This document shows, in pieces, positions 1-7,702 of a DNA stretch of 42,185 nt. The notes under the pieces are model-generated. The model made no database searches, had not been told where the DNA came from, and saw only the letters and a list, made by a program, of their open reading frames with translations. The position numbers were made by a program, and so were the translations under genes. Positions within the stretch are counted from its first letter, which is position 1, and every line of letters starts with the position of its first letter. The stretch comes from CAYMTN01 sp964393335 (GTDB lineage: Bacteria; Chloroflexota; Anaerolineae; Aggregatilineales; Aggregatilineaceae), in the NCBI GenBank assembly GCA_964393335.1, contig CAYMTN010000015.1:1-42185 (forward strand), written 5' to 3'.

Positions 1-141
1 TTCTAGGTGATCGATCCACTTGGCAACTTGATTACAGGGTAACAAAAAAAGGGGATGCATTTCGCTGTGTTTACGGTATATTTTACACCGAAATGGCATT
101 GTGTGGCGTATTGTCCGTGGTGTTCGTGGAGGGATAGACAG

Positions 142-633
142 GTGAGTACAGCAAAATCTGACAAAGCAGCCCTGGCTGCTCCGGCTATCGAGTGGGACTG
201 GCTGCGCGTGATCGCGATGTTGTTGTGTGTGGCTGGCATCCTGGTCGCGGGGTACATGTCGTGGGCTGAAGTGACCGGCAACGAAACGGTCTGCGCCGAC
301 ACGGGCAAGATCGACTGTGCGGCAGTGCAAGAAAGCGCCTACGCCAAGACATTCGGCCTCCCGGTAGCGATCATGGGCCTGCTCGGATACGCAGCGATGT
401 TGGGCGTGCTGGTACTTGAGGATCAGGTGGCACTGGCAGCCGAATTCGGGCGGGTGTTGGTGCTTGGCATGGCGCTGTTTGGCGTGATCTTTCAGACATA
501 CCTGACGTATGTCGAGGCGTCGGTGCTGGATAAGTGGTGCCAGTGGTGCGTCACCTCGTATGTCATTATCGCGCTGATTCTGGTGGTTTCTGCCTACCGG
601 CAGTACGAACTGATGAAACCGCTGCGACGTTAA
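142..633 (+). CDS. Vitamin K epoxide reductase (VKOR) family protein
   Basis: This is an integral membrane quinone-linked oxidoreductase that would re-oxidise a DsbA-like thiol oxidase outside the membrane. The 163-residue product has about four to five hydrophobic spans, a loop cysteine pair (C51 and C59) and the active-site CQWC (C133/C136), which together form the VKOR signature. I start at GTG 142, because GGAGGG at 128-133 sits 8 bases upstream. A longer in-frame ATG at 55 would add a cysteine-rich tail with no ribosome site. The likely partner is the DsbA-like protein at 1662-2603, although the two are on opposite strands with one gene between them. Family assignment is firm; the partner is inferred. 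Confidence 0.93.
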   Translation: MSTAKSDKAALAAPAIEWDWLRVIAMLLCVAGILVAGYMSWAEVTGNETVCADTGKIDCAAVQESAYAKTFGLPVAIMGLLGYAAMLGVLVLEDQVALAAEFGRVLVLGMALFGVIFQTYLTYVEASVLDKWCQWCVTSYVIIALILVVSAYRQYELMKPLRR

Positions 634-653
634 GCGGGGGATAACCACCAAGC

Positions 654-687
654 AAAAACGGGCGAACCGGTCACCGGCTCGCCCGTT
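654..687 (-). terminator. Rho-independent terminator of the S1-domain gene
   Basis: A 14-bp stem (657-670 with 674-687, one mismatch) has a 3-base loop. On the minus strand it is followed by TTTTT (654-658). It lies 23 bases past the stop of the S1 gene and close to the convergent VKOR stop, so it may serve both. Confidence 0.8.
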
Positions 688-709
688 CGTATTACGCTGG
701 TACGTGTGT

Positions 710-1429
710 TTATTCGTTGGCGTGCTGCTGGAGCGTGCGGGCGAAAATATCTTCGCGTTCCTCGCGGCGCCTGTTTTTCTTGTGGCGCTTGCCCTTGTTG
801 GCGCGCGCGGGCATGGCCATGCCGGAATCTTCCATCGCGCGGCGCAGCGCCAGTTCCATCGCCGTCGGCAAATCTTCGGCGTCCTCGGCCACTTCTGCAA
901 TCTTCTTGACAGGGGCTTCCAACGCGCGGACGCTGAGATCGATCTGCTTCTTGCGGCGGTTGACGCCAATGACCTTGACCTCGATCTCGTCGCCTACGCT
1001 CACGACCTCTGACGGGTCGCCGACGTAACCTTGTGCCAATTCGGAGACGTGCACCAGGCCGGGGCGCTCGGCACCGACGTCCACAAATGCGCCAAACTTC
1101 TCGACGCGCACGACTGTGCCAGTGAAGACCTTATCCACGTCGATCTCGTTCCAGGTGGTCGCCGGGGGCTTGAGCATCGTCAGGCTGATGCGGCCTTTTT
1201 TGCGATCGACTTCCTGGACCCACACCTTGACCTGATCGCCTTCGTTGAGGATGTCGGTGACGTTTTTGACGTGACCCTCAGAAAGCTGCGAGATGTGGAG
1301 CAGGCCAAGCCGGCCAACGCCAACGTCTACCAGGGCACCATAGAGGTCGATTTTTTTGACGATACCCTGCAGCTCCATCTTGGGGGTGACCTCATTGATG
1401 CTGGTGGGCGTAGTATTGTCGGTAGTCAT
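710..1429 (-). CDS. S1 RNA-binding domain protein (two S1 repeats)
   Basis: This 239-residue protein has two S1 (OB-fold) RNA-binding domains at about residues 18-90 and 101-170. Both carry the typical GxVxxIxxxGAxVDVG start and a GLxHxS(E/Q)L core. They are followed by a basic tail of Lys/Arg-rich residues. It is much shorter than ribosomal protein S1, which has four to six repeats in most bacteria, so I call it an S1-like protein acting in translation or RNA binding rather than rpsA itself. AAGGAG precedes the ATG by 9 bases. It has its own promoter (1494-1522) and terminator (654-687), so it is probably monocistronic. Confidence 0.9.
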   Translation of the reverse strand: MTTDNTTPTSINEVTPKMELQGIVKKIDLYGALVDVGVGRLGLLHISQLSEGHVKNVTDILNEGDQVKVWVQEVDRKKGRISLTMLKPPATTWNEIDVDKVFTGTVVRVEKFGAFVDVGAERPGLVHVSELAQGYVGDPSEVVSVGDEIEVKVIGVNRRKKQIDLSVRALEAPVKKIAEVAEDAEDLPTAMELALRRAMEDSGMAMPARANKGKRHKKNRRREEREDIFARTLQQHANE

Positions 1430-1451
1430 AGGGCGTGCTCCTTATTCCGTG

Positions 1452-1467
1452 CCGGCAGTCGTGCCGG
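1452..1467 (-). other. Leader hairpin upstream of the S1-domain gene
   Basis: CCGGCA (1452-1457) pairs with TGCCGG (1462-1467) across a 4-base loop. It lies within the predicted 5' leader, just upstream of the AAGGAG ribosome site. It could affect translation, since some S1 genes are autoregulated, but that is inference. Confidence 0.4.
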
Positions 1468-1493
1468 TGAATTTCTGTGTAATGAATGGGCGG

Positions 1494-1522
1494 ATTATAC
1501 CCGCTCCTAACCGGTGGGTCAA
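1494..1522 (-). promoter_or_regulatory. Sigma-70-type promoter for the S1-domain gene
   Basis: Read on the minus strand, TTGACC (1517-1522) and a perfect TATAAT (1494-1499) are separated by 17 bases. The predicted leader is about 58 bases before the ATG at 1429. Confidence 0.75.
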
Positions 1523-1594
1523 CGGTGCATTTGGAGGATTGTGTCGTTTGGCAGGGAATTTGTGGACTATTAATGGTGAGGCACGCTGGCAGGC

Positions 1595-1637
1595 AAAACA
1601 AAACGCCGGTCCCCGGTGTGTTGGGGGTCCGGCGTTT
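1595..1637 (-). terminator. Terminator of the DsbA-like gene
   Basis: A 14-bp stem (1601-1614 with 1624-1637, one mismatch) is followed on the minus strand by a T-rich run (TTTTGTTTT). It lies 24 bases past the stop at 1662. Confidence 0.82.
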
Positions 1638-1661
1638 GCGCACATGACCGCCAGGTGCGTG

Positions 1662-2603
1662 TCAGGATTCGGTTTCGGCTTTCACGAGTTCCAACTGGAT
1701 GATGCTGTCGAATACCTCAAACGGCTGCGCGCCGATGGTGTATACCACGCCATCAATGACAAAACCCGGTGTGCCGCGCAGGCCGTACTCCTGAGCGGCC
1801 TGGAAATCGGCCACGACCTCGTCGTAATAACGCTGGCTGGACAGGCACTCGCCAAAGCTGCGGGTATCCAGGCCCAGGTCCTCGGCGTAACTCACAAATG
1901 TCTCCTGGTTGAGCGGGGATTCTTCACGGTTGACAGTGCGTTCAAACAGGCGATTGTGAAAGTCCCAGAATTTATCTTGTTCTCCGGCGCACTCTGCCGC
2001 TATCGCCGCCTGGACCGATTCTTCCCCGAAGATCGGGAAATCACGGTAGACGAACTTGACCTCGGTGGGATATTTTTCGAGGATTTTCGGCAGCGTGTCC
2101 TGGTACCAGCGCCCGCAGAAGCTGCACTGGAAGTCCGAGAATTCGACGATCACGACCGGGGCATCGACCGGCCCCAGAAACGCGTCATCCTCTTCGGCAA
2201 CGCCGCGCGGAATGATGGTTGGCGTCGGCGGGATCGACGTGCTGGTCGGAACCAGCATGGCGACCTGCGTGCCGACGGCATTATCCACCATCTGTTGAAC
2301 CTCGGCGCTGCTGGCACCGCCCGATGTTTGACCCAGGGACGCTCCGGCGATCTGCGTGCCGACGACTTCTTCGACGATACGCCGGACCTGGTCTTCGTTG
2401 AGGGAGTTGTTTTCGTTGTTGTTTACGCCGAAATCACCCAGGGGGGTAACCAACATGCAGGCCATCAAGAACAACATGGCGATCACGAATCCCGCCACAT
2501 ACCACCAGCGGCGCGAACGGCGGGGCGGCGTGGGAGCGGGCGGTGTTGGTTCGCTGCGCAGGGAAACCGGCTGGGGTGTTTCGGGCATATTTTCGGCCAT
2601 CAT
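1662..2603 (-). CDS. Membrane-anchored DsbA-like thioredoxin-fold oxidase
   Basis: This is a thiol-disulfide oxidase for exported proteins. The 313-residue product has a Pro-rich cytosolic start, one membrane span at about residues 33-53, a low-complexity extracytoplasmic linker (55-135), and then a DsbA/thioredoxin_4 domain. That domain carries the active site CSFC (C160/C163) after VVIVEFSDFQ, and the cis-proline region GTPGFVIDG near the C-terminus. GAGAGGAT precedes adjacent ATGs at 2603 and 2600; the first is used. A consensus promoter (2633-2661) and terminator (1595-1637) frame it as a single gene. VKOR at 142-633 is the natural electron acceptor. Confidence 0.93.
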   Translation of the reverse strand: MMAENMPETPQPVSLRSEPTPPAPTPPRRSRRWWYVAGFVIAMLFLMACMLVTPLGDFGVNNNENNSLNEDQVRRIVEEVVGTQIAGASLGQTSGGASSAEVQQMVDNAVGTQVAMLVPTSTSIPPTPTIIPRGVAEEDDAFLGPVDAPVVIVEFSDFQCSFCGRWYQDTLPKILEKYPTEVKFVYRDFPIFGEESVQAAIAAECAGEQDKFWDFHNRLFERTVNREESPLNQETFVSYAEDLGLDTRSFGECLSSQRYYDEVVADFQAAQEYGLRGTPGFVIDGVVYTIGAQPFEVFDSIIQLELVKAETES

Positions 2604-2632
2604 GTCATCCTCTCACATCTTTGGATTGCCCG

Positions 2633-2661
2633 ATTATACGAAAAGGGTTGAGAGTTGCCAA
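2633..2661 (-). promoter_or_regulatory. Sigma-70-type promoter for the DsbA-like gene
   Basis: On the minus strand TTGGCA (2656-2661) and TATAAT (2633-2638) are separated by 17 bases, a near-consensus promoter. The predicted leader is about 25 bases, containing GAGAGGAT before the ATG. Confidence 0.78.
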
Positions 2662-2764
2662 TATCGTAACGATCCACAAAAGTCACGCTGCGGAATACCT
2701 GCATCACCAGAAACGACCACGCACCACCGAAACCGATTCGTTCACGCGCGCGGCCTCCCCGATC

Positions 2765-2793
2765 AAAAAAGGGGCGCTTCCCGCGCGCGCCCC
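2765..2793 (-). terminator. Terminator of recA
   Basis: GGGGCGC (2771-2777) pairs with GCGCCCC (2787-2793). On the minus strand the stem is followed by TTTTTT (2765-2770). It lies about 100 bases past the recA stop. A second GC-rich inverted repeat lies between it and recA near 2829-2852. Confidence 0.75.
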
Positions 2794-2891
2794 GGCTCAT
2801 AGAGTTTCGCCCTGTCCGTAAACTGTTGGGCGCAGGCGAGCCTGCGGCTCGTCAGCAGTGCCCCTACCAAGACGGATTCAGGGATCGATGC

Positions 2892-3944
2892 TTAATCATC
2901 AACCGGTTCTGGAACGGATTCGTCGTCTTCGCCGCCGGAAAACGCGCCCAGCGGCATGATGTCATACGATTGGCGGATCAACATTTCCAGCTCGTATGCC
3001 AGATCGGGATTATCCACCAGGTATTGTTTGGCATTCTCGCGGCCCTGGCCGATCAGGCCATCGTTGTACCGGTAGAACGCGCCGCGTTTTTCGATGACAT
3101 TGGCTTCGACGCCCAGGTCGAGAATGTCGCCTTCCTTGCTGAAACCGTGATCGTACATCAGGTCGATTTCACATTGGCGGAAGGGTGGGGCGACCTTGTT
3201 TTTGGTGATCTTCACGCGCGTGCGGTTGCCGAGAATCTGGTCTTTTTGTTTGATGGCCTGGATGCGCCGGATGTCGATCCGGACGCTGGCATAAAACCGC
3301 AGCGCCCGCCCGCCCGCCGTGGTTTCCGGGTTGCCAAACATGACGCCGATTTTTTCGCGCAGTTGGTTGGTGAACAACACGGCGGTGTTCGACTGCTTGA
3401 TCGCGCCGGAGAGCTTACGCAGGGCCTGCGACATCAAACGGGCTTGCAGCCCGACGTGAGAGTCGCCCATCTCGCCTTCCAACTCGGCGCGCGGCACCAG
3501 GGCCGCCACGCTGTCGAGCACGACCACATCCACCGCGCCGCTGCGGACCAGCGCCTCGGTGATTTCGAGCGCCTGCTCACCGACGTCGGGCTGCGAGATG
3601 TACAGGTTGTCGACGTCAACGCCCAGGCGGCGGGCATACACCGGGTCGAGGGCGTGTTCCATATCGACAAAGGCGCACACGCCGCCCATCGCCTGCGCCT
3701 CGCCGATGACGTGCAGGCACAGCGTGGTTTTGCCGGAGCTTTCCGGCCCGTAAATCTCGGTGACACGCCCGCGCGGGATGCCGCCCACGCCCAGCGCCAG
3801 GTCAATCGCCAGCGACCCGGTCGGGATCACCTCGACGTTGAGGTGCGTGGCGTCACCCAGGCGCACAATCGCGCCGTCGCCAAAACGTTTGGTCAGGTCG
3901 GCTAGCGTGTTTTCTAAAGCTTTTTGGCGGGGATCGTCTGCCAT
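2892..3944 (-). CDS. recA: Recombinase RecA
   Basis: RecA forms the ATP-dependent filament on single-stranded DNA for homologous recombination and promotes LexA self-cleavage in the SOS response. The 350-residue length is typical. The Walker A motif GPESSGKTT, the MAW-type adenine-site residues and the conserved LRKLSGAIKQSNTAVLFTNQ segment are visible, and the C-terminus is acidic (GGEDDES...). I start at ATG 3944 (MADDPRQKALE), with GGAG 9 bases upstream. An in-frame GTG at 3959 would add five residues and would overlap that ribosome site. The promoter overlaps a LexA-box-like dyad (4008-4023), which fits SOS control. Confidence 0.98.
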   Translation of the reverse strand: MADDPRQKALENTLADLTKRFGDGAIVRLGDATHLNVEVIPTGSLAIDLALGVGGIPRGRVTEIYGPESSGKTTLCLHVIGEAQAMGGVCAFVDMEHALDPVYARRLGVDVDNLYISQPDVGEQALEITEALVRSGAVDVVVLDSVAALVPRAELEGEMGDSHVGLQARLMSQALRKLSGAIKQSNTAVLFTNQLREKIGVMFGNPETTAGGRALRFYASVRIDIRRIQAIKQKDQILGNRTRVKITKNKVAPPFRQCEIDLMYDHGFSKEGDILDLGVEANVIEKRGAFYRYNDGLIGQGRENAKQYLVDNPDLAYELEMLIRQSYDIMPLGAFSGGEDDESVPEPVDD

Positions 3945-4003
3945 GATTGTTGTCTCCACTTACGCGCCACGAAGGGCGGCCCAGGTGTTTGATTGATGAG
4001 ATA

Positions 4004-4032
4004 ATTGTAGCACAGACGTTCTAATCAGTCAA
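4004..4032 (-). promoter_or_regulatory. recA promoter
   Basis: On the minus strand TTGACT (4027-4032) and TACAAT (4004-4009) are 17 bases apart. The leader is about 55 bases. The LexA-like dyad lies in the spacer and touches the -10 element. Confidence 0.8.
4008..4023. promoter_or_regulatory. LexA (SOS) box-like operator in the recA promoter
   Basis: TAGCAC-AGAC-GTTCTA is a 6-4-6 dyad with a single mismatch from perfect symmetry. Its core resembles the GAAC-N4-GTTC box known for LexA in Gram-positive and several Chloroflexota-like lineages. It lies between -35 and -10, the expected place for repression. No lexA gene is in the window. Confidence 0.6.
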
Positions 4033-4043
4033 TTTTTGATCGG

Positions 4044-4086
4044 GCAAAACACAACGCCCGCAGCCGGTTACGTCAGGCTGCGGGCG
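4044..4086 (-). terminator. Terminator of the PPC-repeat gene
   Basis: CGCCCGCAGCC (4055-4065) pairs perfectly with 4076-4086 across a 10-base loop. On the minus strand a modest T-rich run (TTGTGTTTTG) follows. It lies 28 bases past the stop at 4114. Confidence 0.72.
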
Positions 4087-4113
4087 GATTCGGTAACATG
4101 CAACGGCGGGCGA

Positions 4114-6216
4114 TTATTCTTGCACGAGCGTCAGGTTGTAGGTGCCGACTGTGCCGCCGACGTTCAGCCCGTAGTGCGTGGCGATGATGTAGTACGTGCC
4201 GGTGGAGGCCAGCGTCACCTGATCGATGGCCGAGTTCGCGTTTTCGCCGGGATTCACGTCGTCGTTAAACTTGACCAGGATTTGCTCCGGCGAGATCAGG
4301 TACAGCGCCGGGTCGAGCGTGCCGCTGCTGGCTTCCATGCTGATCGTGACGATGTCACCCTGCTGGGCCTGGAACGCGTACACGGCGAAGCGCTGCTGCT
4401 CGGTGATGCTGCCGGAAACGGTCTGGCCGTAGGTGATAGGCGTCGCGCTCGCTAGCTGCGGCTGGTAGTTGAGCGTATCGGGATTCGCCATGTTAAAGAA
4501 ACCACCCGGACCCGCGATGACCGTGCCATCCGGCTCGACGGTGAACGTGATCATGTAGCGCGAGTTGGGGCTGGCGGGCTGTGACGTATTGATCACGGTC
4601 TGCTGGCTGACGTTGACGGACAGCCCGAAATTGACCGGGCGGGTGTCGTCGCACGTGTTTTGGTACCAGACCTCGATCTCATACACGCCCGGCTGGAGGC
4701 GTCCCAGCGGCCAGTAGATGTACGATACCGGCGCGCTGGTGGTATCCGTGCAGCCGACGTTCCCGGCGCTTTCGAGCACACCGCCGCTCTGGATGATCGG
4801 GATGTCGTCGTAGACCGTGTCACCGAACGGATCGCGGACCAACAACTGCAGGTCAGCGTTGGTGGCCCATTCGAGCTTGACTTCAATCGATCCCTGGGGC
4901 AGCGCGGCGGCGGCGGGCGTCTCTGCGCCCGGTTCTGGCGTCGTGGCGGGTGTCGCCTGGGTGCTTTCGGACAGCGTCAGCGTGTAGTCACCTTCGGTCC
5001 CGCCGATGGTCAGGCCATAACGCGAGGCGATGATGGTATACGTGCCTTCGACGGCCAGGCTGCGGCTCAGAGTGGAATCGGTGGTGGTGTCGTTCGCGTC
5101 GTCATTACTCCCCAGCGGCGTTTGATCCGGGCCGAGCAGCACGAGAAACGTATCCAGGCTGCCCGATTGAGCACGCAGATCGATGTTGACCGTCATTCCG
5201 GCGGTGCCGGTGAAGGTGTACGCCTGGGCAGGGGCCGCATTGGTGATGGTCCCGGCTACCGTGCTGCCGACCGCGATGGGTGAGGCATTGGCGATCTGGT
5301 TGCGGAAGACTGCCACGTCCAGCCCGGAGTTGATGCCGCCATTGGTCAGGGTCCATTCACCGTCGGTCTGCACCGTGAGGCGCGCCAGATATTCCTGGCC
5401 GGGATTGATCGTTCCGGCGATGCTTTGCGGCGTGCCACCGTTCACGTTCGTGGTGATGGTGAAAAGCTGCGGGCCGCCGACGTCACACACATCGGTGTAA
5501 TAGATGATAATCTCGTAGCTGCCCGCCGGGACGGTGCCCGCCGGCCACGCGATGGTTTCAGTCGGCTGGGTGGCGATGGCTGAATCACAGTTCGCGTTGA
5601 TGTCAGCATCCAGCGTGCCGCCGCTGGGCGAGCCAGGGCTGAGGCGGTGGACGGTGCCGCCGACCGGATCGCGCACTTCCATATTCAGGTTGACGGCGGC
5701 GTTCCAGACAAGCTCAAAGGTGATGCCGCCGTTGGTCAGCGTGACGGTCTGCCCGCCGACCTGTTGGGTGCCGGTCAGGCGCAGCGTGTACGACCCGCTG
5801 GCGTCGCCTTCGGCCCCGCTGCCGCGCATCACGATCAGGTAGTAGTTGCCGGATGTCGGCAGCGCGACATCGGCCAGTGTGGCGGTGGTGGCCGATGCCA
5901 GGTCGTTGTCTTGCGCGACAACGGTACCGCGCTCATCGGTTACCAGCACGACCGGGGCCAGGGCTTCAACTTCGGTGCTGACGTCAACGGAAATAACATC
6001 ACCTGCGCTTGCCGCGAGTTTGTATATCTGCACAAAGTTTTGAGAGTTCAGCGTGCCCGTCACAATATCGCCAACGGCGATTGGCCGGCCAGGGCCGCCT
6101 TGCGCGGCAGCCGTGGGGACGGTGATCACCAGGCTGGCGCTCAGGGCGATGGCCAGCGCCACCAGACCGGCGCACGCCAGGCGGTGTAACGCTCGAAAGG
6201 ATAACATGCTGTCCAT
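4114..6216 (-). CDS. Secreted PPC-domain repeat protein
   Basis: This 700-residue exported protein starts with a signal peptide (basic start, hydrophobic stretch to about residue 35, cleavage near TAAAQG). The body alternates two modules. Pre-peptidase C-terminal (PPC) type beta-sandwiches lie at about residues 42-150, 310-420 and 595-700, each ending in a GxYxLxL strand. Between them are two modules with LxWxxxxxLxLxVRDPxG (about 160-255 and 445-540), resembling the YfaP/DUF2135-like fold. No peptidase domain is fused, so a binding or structural surface role is inferred. GAGGAG lies 7 bases before ATG 6216. An 8-bp hairpin sits in the leader (6237-6257). Confidence 0.85.
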   Translation of the reverse strand: MDSMLSFRALHRLACAGLVALAIALSASLVITVPTAAAQGGPGRPIAVGDIVTGTLNSQNFVQIYKLAASAGDVISVDVSTEVEALAPVVLVTDERGTVVAQDNDLASATTATLADVALPTSGNYYLIVMRGSGAEGDASGSYTLRLTGTQQVGGQTVTLTNGGITFELVWNAAVNLNMEVRDPVGGTVHRLSPGSPSGGTLDADINANCDSAIATQPTETIAWPAGTVPAGSYEIIIYYTDVCDVGGPQLFTITTNVNGGTPQSIAGTINPGQEYLARLTVQTDGEWTLTNGGINSGLDVAVFRNQIANASPIAVGSTVAGTITNAAPAQAYTFTGTAGMTVNIDLRAQSGSLDTFLVLLGPDQTPLGSNDDANDTTTDSTLSRSLAVEGTYTIIASRYGLTIGGTEGDYTLTLSESTQATPATTPEPGAETPAAAALPQGSIEVKLEWATNADLQLLVRDPFGDTVYDDIPIIQSGGVLESAGNVGCTDTTSAPVSYIYWPLGRLQPGVYEIEVWYQNTCDDTRPVNFGLSVNVSQQTVINTSQPASPNSRYMITFTVEPDGTVIAGPGGFFNMANPDTLNYQPQLASATPITYGQTVSGSITEQQRFAVYAFQAQQGDIVTISMEASSGTLDPALYLISPEQILVKFNDDVNPGENANSAIDQVTLASTGTYYIIATHYGLNVGGTVGTYNLTLVQE

Positions 6217-6236
6217 ACTCTAACTCCTCATTAGGG

Positions 6237-6257
6237 GCGGCAGCCGTAAGCTGCCGC
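6237..6257 (-). other. Leader hairpin upstream of the PPC-repeat gene
   Basis: GCGGCAGC (6237-6244) pairs perfectly with GCTGCCGC (6250-6257), with a 5-base loop. It lies immediately upstream of the GAGGAG site. No T-run follows, so it is not a terminator. It may be part of a dispersed TAGGGGCGGC-type repeat. Confidence 0.45.
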
Positions 6258-6408
6258 TCATCTGCTCCACCAGTGTAGCCAATTGGCCCCGCAAAGGCAA
6301 AGGATCAACCGGCGGTATCAGGCAAAAACCGGTCAGGCGTAGGGAATACGCCGGGTACGATCCGCGTCACCTGTCAGTCGAAGAAAGCGCGACTGGTCGC
6401 AACATGCC

Positions 6409-7689
6409 TTACGGCGCGGCACCATCGCCGGTCACGGCCTGGGGGGTGGCGGGTGCCTCCCAGCCCAGCGCGACAAAATTCGTGGTGCTCGCGCTGACCG
6501 TGATGCGTTCGGACAGACGCTGCCCGTACAGGGTCACGCTGATCTCGTAATCACCTTGCGGCACATCGCCGATCACAAAATTCTCCTGCCACGCCGCATC
6601 CGGCACGACATGCCAGCCGCTGCGCTGATCCGGCGTTTTTTTCGGCTGGATGTAGGTGGTCGTGGTCTGGACGACGCGCCCGTGTTGGCTGAGCGTGACC
6701 AGCACGTCATCGACCATATCGCCGTCTACGCCGGTCACGCGCCCGGCCACCACGCCGTGATCCAGGTAGGGCGCGATCCACAACAGCGGGTTCTGCACGG
6801 AAAAATACTTGTTTTCGCCGACGCGTACTTCCATGTGGACGTGCGGGCCGCTGACGTCGCCGGTGCCGCCGATCAGGCCGATGATGTCACCGGCTTCGAC
6901 GTGCTGCCCTTCGCTGACCAGGATCGAGGCCATGTGCGCGTAGAGCGTGTACAGTTTCTGGCCCCGGTAGCCAAAATCGTGCTCGATGATCACGACCAGC
7001 CCATAGGACGGGTACACGTCGATGTTCTGCGTATCGATCAGCGTGCCGCCGTTGTCGGCAAATACGATGGTACCCGCACCCCCGGCGCGGATCGGCTCGC
7101 CAACCGGGTTCGGCATATCCACGCCGTGATGCACGCGGTAATCGTCCTGCGGGCCGTTTGAGCCAAACGTGTAATAAAACAGGCTGTTGCTGTTGGCGCT
7201 GGCATCCACCGGGCGCACGAACCAGAAATGATCGTTGGCGTGCGGGCTGAGCGGGACCTGCTCCGGGGGCGGGGCAAAGCCGATATCTTCGCCGCTTTCG
7301 GGCACCAGAATCCCGGTCGGACTGGGGTAGGGCGTCGCGCCGGTGATCGCGGGCGGCGGATCGGTGGGGCGCGGGGTGAGGGTCGGCCAGGGCGACACCG
7401 CGATCTCCTCCAGCGCGATGACCGTCGCGGAGTCCTGGGTGGGCGGCAGGGTGGGCGGCACGAAGGCCGTCATGCCCAGGTCAGGCGTTGGCTGCGTGGT
7501 CCCGGCCAGGGCGAACTGGGCCTCGAGCGTATCCTGCCAGTCGGCGCGCGGCGCGTCACCGGAGGTCGGTGTGGCGGCGGGAACGGCGACGGTGACGGCA
7601 GGCTGGTCGTTCTGCCACAAATACAGCCCGCCCATCCCGATCAAAATGGCGACTATCAACAAACCTACCAGGTGGTGCGTACGGTCCAT
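6409..7689 (-). CDS. M23-family metallopeptidase, membrane-anchored
   Basis: This is a predicted extracytoplasmic peptidoglycan endopeptidase of the LytM/M23 type. The 426-residue protein has an N-terminal signal anchor (residues 7-25) and a Thr/Pro-rich linker to about 150. The M23 domain shows the zinc ligands in HHGVD (H187, D191) and HVH (H283, H285), plus catalytic-type H252 in YAHM. After residue 305 comes a carboxypeptidase-regulatory-like beta-sandwich (GRVTGVDGDMVDDVLVTL). The zinc set is complete, so it should be active, unlike many EnvC/NlpD-type activators. Its start lies 13 bases after the stop of the upstream PD40 gene, so the two are probably co-transcribed. Confidence 0.92.
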   Translation of the reverse strand: MDRTHHLVGLLIVAILIGMGGLYLWQNDQPAVTVAVPAATPTSGDAPRADWQDTLEAQFALAGTTQPTPDLGMTAFVPPTLPPTQDSATVIALEEIAVSPWPTLTPRPTDPPPAITGATPYPSPTGILVPESGEDIGFAPPPEQVPLSPHANDHFWFVRPVDASANSNSLFYYTFGSNGPQDDYRVHHGVDMPNPVGEPIRAGGAGTIVFADNGGTLIDTQNIDVYPSYGLVVIIEHDFGYRGQKLYTLYAHMASILVSEGQHVEAGDIIGLIGGTGDVSGPHVHMEVRVGENKYFSVQNPLLWIAPYLDHGVVAGRVTGVDGDMVDDVLVTLSQHGRVVQTTTTYIQPKKTPDQRSGWHVVPDAAWQENFVIGDVPQGDYEISVTLYGQRLSERITVSASTTNFVALGWEAPATPQAVTGDGAAP

Positions 7690-7702
7690 GATGTGCCTGC
7701 GA

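Noticed and set aside
55..141. N-terminal extension of the VKOR protein from ATG 55
   Set aside because: It adds 29 residues unlike the family and has no ribosome site, whereas GTG 142 has GGAGGG.
2826..3905. Long open frame antisense to recA
   Set aside because: It mirrors the codon bias of the GC-rich recA gene. Similar long antisense frames cover other real genes such as hypF, the TIR-TPR gene and the PD40 gene.
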